A DNA stretch of 64,000 bases from Ancylostoma caninum (lineage: Eukaryota; Nematoda; Chromadorea; Rhabditida; Ancylostomatidae). Where the stretch lies: contig JBAJFG010000005.1 in the NCBI GenBank assembly GCA_037903475.1, forward strand, positions 124,001 to 188,000, in the 5' to 3' direction. Shown piece after piece: positions 36,001-45,000 of the stretch; position 1 is the first letter of the stretch, and each line of letters starts with the position of its first letter. The translations under genes and the position numbers were made by a program. The notes under the pieces are model-generated. The model searched no databases and was not told the DNA's origin. It saw nothing but the letters and a program-made list of their open reading frames with translations.

Positions 36001-39000
36001 ATGACAGTTTCGTGAGACGCAAGCCTTGTCGTACAGCCCGTTACGGACAAGCTGCCGTCTGATGTTCGCGTTCGGAATGTTCACCAAGATGACATCGTGA
36101 AGATGTGCTTGGATCAAACATTGTTTTATTGCAGCATTCACCCTGTCGGAAACAAAAGGTAGGCAGAGGGGAAGTCTACGCTCGTATCCTTCGTTTGAAG
36201 TCGTAGCTCTGGGTTTTCTCGCTCGTTTAGGACGTGGCGAGTAACCATTGCTGCTCATTATTTCGTTTGCCAGCATTAGTGATTCCTGTCGCTCATTTTC
36301 GCCACTCAACATTCTTGAAGCTGTTTTGAACACATTGCGAACAATGGCTCTTTTTACGGTCATTGGGTGGGCTGAGCGCGCATGTAAGATGATATTTTTG
36401 GAACTCTCCTTACGGTACCATTTTACATGTGGCGTGCCATTCGCGAGCATCAGCTGTGTGTTCAGATAAGGTAACCAACCTTCGCAGGGTTTCTTTCTGG
36501 TGAAACTAATGTACTGCGACTGTTGATTGAGTATTCTGAAACACTCATCCATTTCGGACTGTGTTGAAGTCATGATACAACAGTCGTCGATGTAACGGCA
36601 ATATATTAGCGGACGCCTTGACAGCACAGGTTCTATTTTGCTCATGGAGCATATAGCGAGCACCGGTGCTAGTCTTTGACCCATAGCCAACCCTCTTATC
36701 TGGGAAAAATACGTACCCGCCCACTTAAAGATGTTACAACTAAGGCATTCCTTGACAAGAGTCATCACGCGTGCTTTACTAAACCCATACATAAGCATTT
36801 CTCTACCATGCAAATCAAGCATTTCAGAGAGCGATTGTAGAGCAGAACTGTTCGTTACGTTAGTGTAGAGCGATGTTACATCGAATGACTCCATGACGCA
36901 GTTTTGATCAAAGTTCGTGCTGCGTAAGTGCTCAAGGAATTGACCCGTATTTGTTGAGTGAGAAGGTACCTTATCTAGAAGTTGGCTGACAATCTTGTTC
37001 AGAAACCACGATATTCTATCGATTGGTCCACCTACACAGCTGATTATCGGTCGAATTTTCTAGGTCGCAGCTGACATGGAATGCATATCCGACTTAGAGA
37101 GTTTGTGTGTTTTGATGAGGCTGTAAAAGACGGGACAATCAGGATTGTCGAGCTTGAGCCTGCTAAGGAATTTCTCGTTCAACCCAGCTTTTTTGCCGAC
37201 CGTCATCCAGACATGGTTCAATCGCTTACACTGCTGAAGAAAATCTTTCTTAGTTGTGCGGCGATATATGTATCGTCGTGTCTGATAAGTGATGTTCGGT
37301 TATTTCTCGGTCAAGCGTTTGAGGTATGACAAAGAATTCCCCTCCTTTGTCACTGACAGAGAGACGAATCTCGCCGTTGTCAGTTCGCGTATTTCTCTGA
37401 AGCCTTGCCATTGAGCTTTCGTTAAATTTGAGTGGCGGATCTTTCTATTCTCGTTCAGAATGTTCAGTACACCATGCCACATACATCGGTGAGACCAGTC
37501 GCTCTTTGAGTTTCCGCATAAATGAACATTTGGCTAGCAAAAGACGGCAGAGCTTAATAAGTCCACTGGGGAAACATAGAAAGGAAGACCATGACGGAAA
37601 TGACTTCTACATTAGTTGCACCATTTTGGCGCTCGAAACTGATATTTCGGCTAGGAAAGTACTTGAGGTGTTATGGATTCTTGCACGTAATCCCGGGTTG
37701 AACAGCAGGAATGAGCAGATGTCTATAACTAGTGATCTGATGCCTTTCTTATCATTATGCGAGCTCTGAGATCGTCACGATACTGTTGCACGCTTTATAA
37801 GATCAGGGCTGCACAATGCAGTATTCATTCGCCATCATTTGACGATCATTTGCTGTCGCGGTGGCATTTTTGCTCCGCTCTGTCGTTGGACACGTGGTGA
37901 GTTCGTCCGTCGACTGGATACTGAGTGTTGTCTAGCCAGGATAAGTCGAATAAACGGGTGTGAGGAGGTCTTTGGTGGTTTAGAGCGTGAATAGATGAAC
38001 TTGCACCACTTTCAGGCCTCTGAAGACGACGTTGAGTCGAAACGTTAGGCCGTAATAAACGTGTCCTTATGACAACCTGAGTGGCACAGAAGAATTATCA
38101 CATACTGTTTGATTGTATTATTCTAGGTGGGTAATACGGGTGCTGGACATTTTGTGAAGATGGTGCACAACGGGATAGAATATGGAGATATGCAGCTCAT
38201 TGCGGAAGCGTACGATCTGTTACTTGAAGGAGTTGGACTTAATTGCGACCAGATGGCTGAGGTGAGGTTTCTCCAACAAGGTTCGTAGTTCAATATCACA
38301 ATGATGTCTTACCTAGATATTGAGAAACATGAATTTTGAAAATTAATGTTGAGATTATGAAATATGAATTTCCAAAATTACTACATATTAAGCAGGGTTT
38401 CGAAAAGGATTCAGTACGATCGACCGCATACACATCGTCACTAGACTCATCGAGGTATCGCGAGAGTACAAAATGCCCCTCTGTCTCACGTTCATCGATC
38501 TGAAGAAAGCCGACTCCGTTGAGACAGAAGTGGTCCTGGAAGCTTTGAGGAACGAGGGCGTTTCTACTCAATACATCGAGATATTTCATGAGCTTTACAG
38601 CAACTTCACGACAAGGATTTCTCCATTCTACGACGACATCACCATCGATGTCAAGAGAGGGATTCGGCAAGGCGAAACCGTGTCGCCAAAACTATTCAGC
38701 GCCACTCTTGAGGACGTCATGCGAAGACGAGAATGGGATTGCATGGGAGTGAAAGTTGATGGCCGGCGACTTAACCATCTTCGCTTCGCTGACGACATCG
38801 TCCTTATAGCGCCAAACATCAGCGAAGCGGAACGGATGCTGGCCGACTTCGTCGACGTATGTGGGAAGATCGGTCTCCAACTGAATCTGACGAAGATGAT
38901 GTTGATGAGAAACGGATGGGTCCCGGATGCCCCATTCTCATTGAACGGAATGACCATATCCGAATGCTCCAGCTACGTATATCTAGGTTGGGAACTAAAC

Positions 39001-42000
39001 ATGATGAACGACCTCGCTGCAGAGCTGGGCAGGAGGAAACGAGCGGCTTGGGGAGCTTACAAGAGCATCGAGGACGTAGCGAAGAAGTCGAAGAACATCA
39101 GGCTACATACCCACCTCTTCAACACAACGATTCTCCCTGCTTTGACGTACGCCTCAGAAACCTGGGCGCTGCGCAAGCAGCATGAGAACGCGGTCAGCAT
39201 CGTCGAACGCTCTGTCGAGAGGGTGATGCTAGGAATAACCCGTCTCGCGCAAGTGAGGGCAGGAACGCGGAGTTCCACCCTGCGTCAGCAGTCGAAGATC
39301 AGGGACGCTGCCGCTTACTGCAAGTTGAGTAAAATCTGTGCTGGTATTCATGAACGCGCGGGGACGGGAAGGGACGTGACGGGTACCCGCTGCAGCTTGT
39401 TCCTGACGGGAACCTTCCTAGTCACCCGTACGGGTAATATTTGTATTCATGAACGACTAGAAGCGGGAAGGCCGGGAAGCATCGAATAAATTCGTAAACA
39501 CGACCGAGTTTTCAGGGTGTAGAGCGCGAAATGAAGGTTTTGGAACATATTCCGTGAAGAATTTATAGGCATAACGTTGTTTTTCCTCATTTTCCTTCCT
39601 AGAAGCGGGTTTCCATGTGGATCTCTTACTATCTATTATAGTAAAACATGAGGAATCTCTATCTCGCGGATTGGCGCTGCATTTTCCACATCAGAGGCCT
39701 CGGAATTTTTTTCGCCGAAATTCTGTATAGAGGGGTTATTTGAGTTGCTTAACACTAATATCTTATCCATTTTGTAACGTAACCTCATTTTTGTAGGGCC
39801 ACGATGGGTATGTGATAGTCAATTTAGGGAAAAAATTTATTTTGGAGAGAAAACGAAGGTGGCATGCACAATAATGGGGATGATCGTGGTCAGCGCCTAA
39901 AACCACCCCTTTGTGCAAAATTTGAGAGGATTCCACGCGGTGCTGTATCTACAGTAACCCTGCCCTAACCCTGCAAAAAATGTGTTTACAAAATATGTAC
40001 AAAATGGATACGTTATTTGTGTTCAGCACATCAAATACGCACCATACCAATTTTCGGCGAAATTTTTTTGGAGATTTTGGGGCCTTTATTGTGATATAGT
40101 GTTTGTTTTTCTTTTCGAATGGATGGCACTTCTTGGGTGATCAACGGTAGTAAGCAATCAAATAACATACATATCTGAAAATGAAAAAGAAATTTTGTTT
40201 GGGTAGTGAAAACAAGTAAGTACGGAGTGAAGATAGCATTCAATTAACTAAGTGGGAAGCAACACAAAACTCTTCTGAATCTTAAGAACGCATTACCATA
40301 TCAAGATTCGTCAATGAAACGCAACAATATTGAAAATTGTCGCAGAAATCCATCGACGGGTAAAACCTCCCGAGGCCTAGATGGTCGGGTAAACGGGAAC
40401 CTTCCCGTCCACCTGCCGGGTAGGCGGGGAAGATACCGCCTGGTTTCATGAATACAAATTTTTTACCCGCGAATCTCGTCCACCCGGCGGGTAGGCTAAA
40501 ACCTTCCGACGTTCATGAATACCGCTACAGGTGGGCGGGACACGTGATGCATCTTAACGACAACCGTTGGACAAGAGCCGTCAGCGACAGGACTCCACGA
40601 AACGTTAAGCGCACAACAGGCAGACCGCCATGGTCAGACTTCTTCACGAAGTCCTTCAAGGAAAGATACAATGCTCTTCGTGTTCCTTGAACGAACACAA
40701 TCGATTGGACGTCTCTGGCACGCAAGAGGGACAAATGGAAGGATTGCTGGCTCCCGCTCGGTATATCGGAAGATTGACGGGAGTCATAGTGATCGAAGTG
40801 ACTACATACTACGTGTGGAATAGTGGGGAAACTTTGTGTTTCCAAAAGTGAGGGCTGTCTATCCCTAAGCGTCGATGACCAGGATGGGGTGGTGCATGGT
40901 AGAGGAGGGGAACGATGCTCACCTGACTGTGTATTCTCAGGAACTTTCGTTCGCGATTTGGATAGTCCGAAGTACCTTTGTGGAAGAGCGCTACGCCGCC
41001 CTCTCCGATTCTAGGATGAAGTTGAATCCTTGGCGCATCCCAGCCAAAAGGATTGATTAACGTTGACCACGTCGTTCTTTATGCTTATCATTTCACAAGC
41101 TTTCCAAATGCTTCTGAGAAAGTGCCGAATGTTTAAGAATCTGAAAAAAATTGACCTTAGGAAGCGCGTTCTCATCTCCGCCCACCCCTGTAGGACCTTC
41201 AATGCAATGTTTGGTTCATCCTACGAGATTTGTATTTGGAACATAAAGAAAATAAACGAAAAAAAAAAACGAACAAACATACAAGCACACAAGCTTTCAC
41301 TATTATTTATACGAATCTACAGGTTTTTTAGTGCGTTCTGAGAGAGTGGCCTGACATCACTCTCAATGTTTTTTTTTTCACTAATAATTAAGCCACTTTT
41401 CAGGTGATGGAGGAGTGGAACCAGGGCGAGCTTGACTCATTTCTTATTGAGATTACCGCCAATATCCTAAAATTCAAGGATGAGAAAGGAGAGCATGTGT
41501 TACCGAAAATCAGAGATAGCGCTGGACAGGTGAGATTGTTTAGTATAATTGGGATTTACACTCGAGTGAGCGATTCAACATAATTTATCTATTCGCCATA
41601 CGCCACGATTGCGTATTTCCTCGGGCGAGGTGGCCTAGTGGTCCAAGGCGCTTCTTTACAGCACGAACTGGTTTCGCGGTTTTGGGTTTGCCCTCGCCTT
41701 CTGTATTTGGGAGACAGGCAGGTTTAGCAAGACCTCACTCTACATTTCATGATCAGTGATGTCAAATGGTTCTAAGAAAAAGCTACGGTTCACATTGGAA
41801 TTGGCGCCCACTTGTGGGGCCCGGTGAATGGAAAATAATAGGAGAAAGCTGCAAAGAAGACTGTGGCCGCCACAAAGGCTACCCACTACGACAACGTCAG
41901 CAAGGAGATAGACGCAAAGGACGGCGGCGAACTTCTCATCTACCGATTGGCGAAATCTCGCCAGCAGCAGGCCAAAGAAGAATACTTCACCGGAGTTAAC

Positions 42001-45000
42001 GACGAACACGGTCGTCTCCTGATAGATCGCAAGAAAGCAAAGAAGAGGTGCTGTGTCTGCTTCGATACCCAGGTCAGGCGCACGATAGAACGAAATGGCC
42101 TTAAAGGCAGTGTCTCAGCTCAGATTCGATTTCGAGCATGGGGCATGAGAAAAATCTAGGGGAAGTGCTGATTACAATGGTGTAGCTATTCCAACTCAAA
42201 AGCGCAAAAAACCCCCTTCTTCAATGGTTTCATTTTGGAGCCAACTTCCAGCCGCCGCATCGAAAGCTCGTCCACATGGCGACGCGCCGGAATCGATCGG
42301 CGCCACTCCATACCACTCCACGCCGGCGTGCGGCTCCTTTCATTCGACCTCTCGTGCGTGCAGCTGTGTAACATCCTTGGATTCTCGTCGACTTCGTCCA
42401 AGCGTCCTACCGTGCTAGCACTCTCGACCATAACCTTAGCGCTTGCAGAACATTGTACGGTACTATTGTACATACGCCACTATCGACAAACTCAAAGCCA
42501 TGGATTTCTCCCAAAACATGCATATTGGTGGTGATAATCACGGATATCACATTCATTTCGCATGATAGTATCGATTTTACTGATTCTATCGGTTTTTCCC
42601 AGGCACTGACCTCCTTTTGGATCTCTCTCAAAACTTGCATACGCGGGTTTTTGAAGGTGCTAGTAACAGATATGAAAAGGTTTTGCAAAAGAGGTCGAGC
42701 AAACGACGAAAACTTCAGTAAGGTCGGAATTCACACCTCCCTACAGAGAAAAGCCTGAAGAAAATCAACGAAATCGAGATTATATCGCAAAACGGCGGTT
42801 ATTTTCATGATCATCAACTTCAAAAACCTTTACATGCACTTTTGTAGAGTGATTCGAGGTATTAGCCGAACTTGCAAAAAAGACGATAAAATCAATAAAA
42901 TCGATAATATCATGCGAAGTGATTGTGATGTTCGTGATTAGCACCTCGAATTACCCTGATTTGCAAGTTTTGGGAGAAATCCATGGCTTTGAGTTTGTCG
43001 ATAGTGGGGCCGCAGAAGTAGAATAGTGTCGTTCAAAGTTCTGCAAGCGCAAAGTTATGGTCGAGAGTGCTAGCATGGTAGGATGCTTGGACAAAGTTGA
43101 CGAGAATCCGAGGATGTTACACAGCTGCACGCATGAGAGGTCGAATGTACAGTTTGTTTTTCCGGGAGTAAAATCGCGCGCGATCTGATCCATTCCAATA
43201 GATCAAATTCTCAGTCGAAAGACCACGTGAGAGCGGAGGTTCCAGCAATTCGCACGTAGCCTTTGTACTGGGTCCGCAATTGCACCGATTTTACCCCCGG
43301 AAAAACACCCTGTAAGGAGCCGCATGCCGGCGCGGAGTGGCATGGAGTGGCGCCGATCGATAGCGGCGCGTCGTCGTGTGGACGAGCTTTCGATGCGGCG
43401 ACTGGAAGTTCGCTTCAAAATGAAACCGTTAAAGAAGGGAGTTTTTTGCACTTTTGAATCGGTATATCTACACCATTGTAATCAGCACCTCCCCTAGATT
43501 CTTCTCACACCCAGTGCTCGAAATCGAACCTGAGCTGAGACACTGCCTTTAAAACGTCGGGAAAGCGGGCTCTGCGGGAAGCTCCCGTTGTGTAGCTAAC
43601 AATGGAAAGAAAGTAGGATGTGGTAACTTTCCGAAATAGGCATCTCTTCACATGAGGCCGAGGATGCTGATCTCAAATCTGTTCTCTGTTTCTGTTAGAC
43701 GTCGTTGCTATGAACATTCTCCGTTATGGTGTGCTACTACAGTTATCATCGTAAGTCCTGAAAAAAGTAGGGTTAAGGTGCAAAAGCAATATGGAATTTG
43801 TGACGAGGTTGTCAAATAATCACTGAGTACCAACATTCAGCAGAAGAAACAGTGATGAGGGGCTAAATATATACTGTTTGGCGGAGCACGGATAACTTGC
43901 TCTACTACGGACTTCGGCAAAAATAGGAAATGAAACTTTTTTTTCTATTTTTACGCCTCGGACTGCCTTTGAATATCGGATAACAACTCCAAGTTTTCGA
44001 ATATGCTCGAGGGATTAAACCTGTCGATTATTCGACATCGAATTCGAGTATATTCGACCCGTGATCTTCTCTTATATTTGGATTTTGGTATTATTCATTC
44101 GAGTACGAATATTCATTCAGAACTGTAATGGTTCATGGTCGTTGTATTCATCAAATTATTTCTTACCACCTGCCCCCGCTCCCCCCCCCCCTCCGCACTG
44201 GCTTGTTTGGAGGGTAGGGGCAATTTTCACAATCTCCAGACTGGCACGTAGAGTGTAGCATCCTGCGTTGGCGTCGCTGGCAACGGTGGCCGCCGATCGC
44301 CTGACGCGATTGTAAGTTCTCAAAGCCTTCATTCGATGGACACCAATGCCACAGTCCCCAACATCGGCGACGGTCGGCTGTCAAACTCGGCGATTACCCA
44401 TCGCCAACATCAGTGGCCGCGACAAAAACCTCATCCACAACCGACGGGGCCCGGTATCACGATCGTCAGCGACGGCGACGAAGGGTGCTACACTCCACGT
44501 AGAGTGTGGCTTCAACCTCACTTTTTGACCACGTAAAGTATATCGCCAACCTCACTTTTTGAAAGGTTGCCTCCTCAGTATATTTCACATGCAAATGAAA
44601 CTCAGCCGCTGTCGCTTGTATTGAATATTTTACACTTCCTAATTCAGAAAGGAACCGGCAAGTGGACGTGTTATGCTGCACAAGAGTACGGAATACCAGT
44701 GACTTTGATTGGTGAAGCAGTGTTTGCCAGATGTTTATCAGCACTGAAAGAGGAGCGTGTAGTGGCATCAACACGACTGGCTAAGCCACAAGTGAACCAC
44801 AGTGAAATTATACCGGATAAACGAGATTTCATCAAGCATACCAGCAAGGTTTGTCTATAAGAACAGATTCCTATTCTCTTTCCTTTTTCTTTTTTTTTTG
44901 TCTTGTCGAGTATAGTAGTGAACAATGTTGGAAGTCATCTTTCATAGGCCCTCTACGCGTCAAAAATAGTCAGCTATGCCCAAGGTTTCATGCTCATGGC

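Larger units (their letters stand above)
34383..38103 (-). mobile_element. Penelope-like retroelement (RT + GIY-YIG) with inverted terminal arms, PGD intron 5
   Basis: On the - strand: an upstream region [19 protein letters not shown] near 37400, RT domain with [10 protein letters not shown] and [10 protein letters not shown] (motif C), then a cysteine linker and the GIY-YIG nuclease [20 protein letters not shown]. An inverted second copy of the GIY-YIG end runs on + from about 37472 to 38098. Outer ends TGATAATTCTTCTGTGCCAC are inverted at 34434 and 38080-38100. The 14-bp word ACTGTTTGATTGTA occurs on both sides (ending about 34382; from about 38104) and may be the target duplication. The coding region has frameshifts and is split by the element at 35045-35958. 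Confidence 0.8.

Noticed and set aside
41624..41698. Functional tRNA gene
   Set aside because: The acceptor and D arm look right, but the T arm and B box are degenerate.
44163..44536. Open frames over GC-rich CGGCGACGG sequence
   Set aside because: Repetitive composition and opposite-strand symmetry; no domain.
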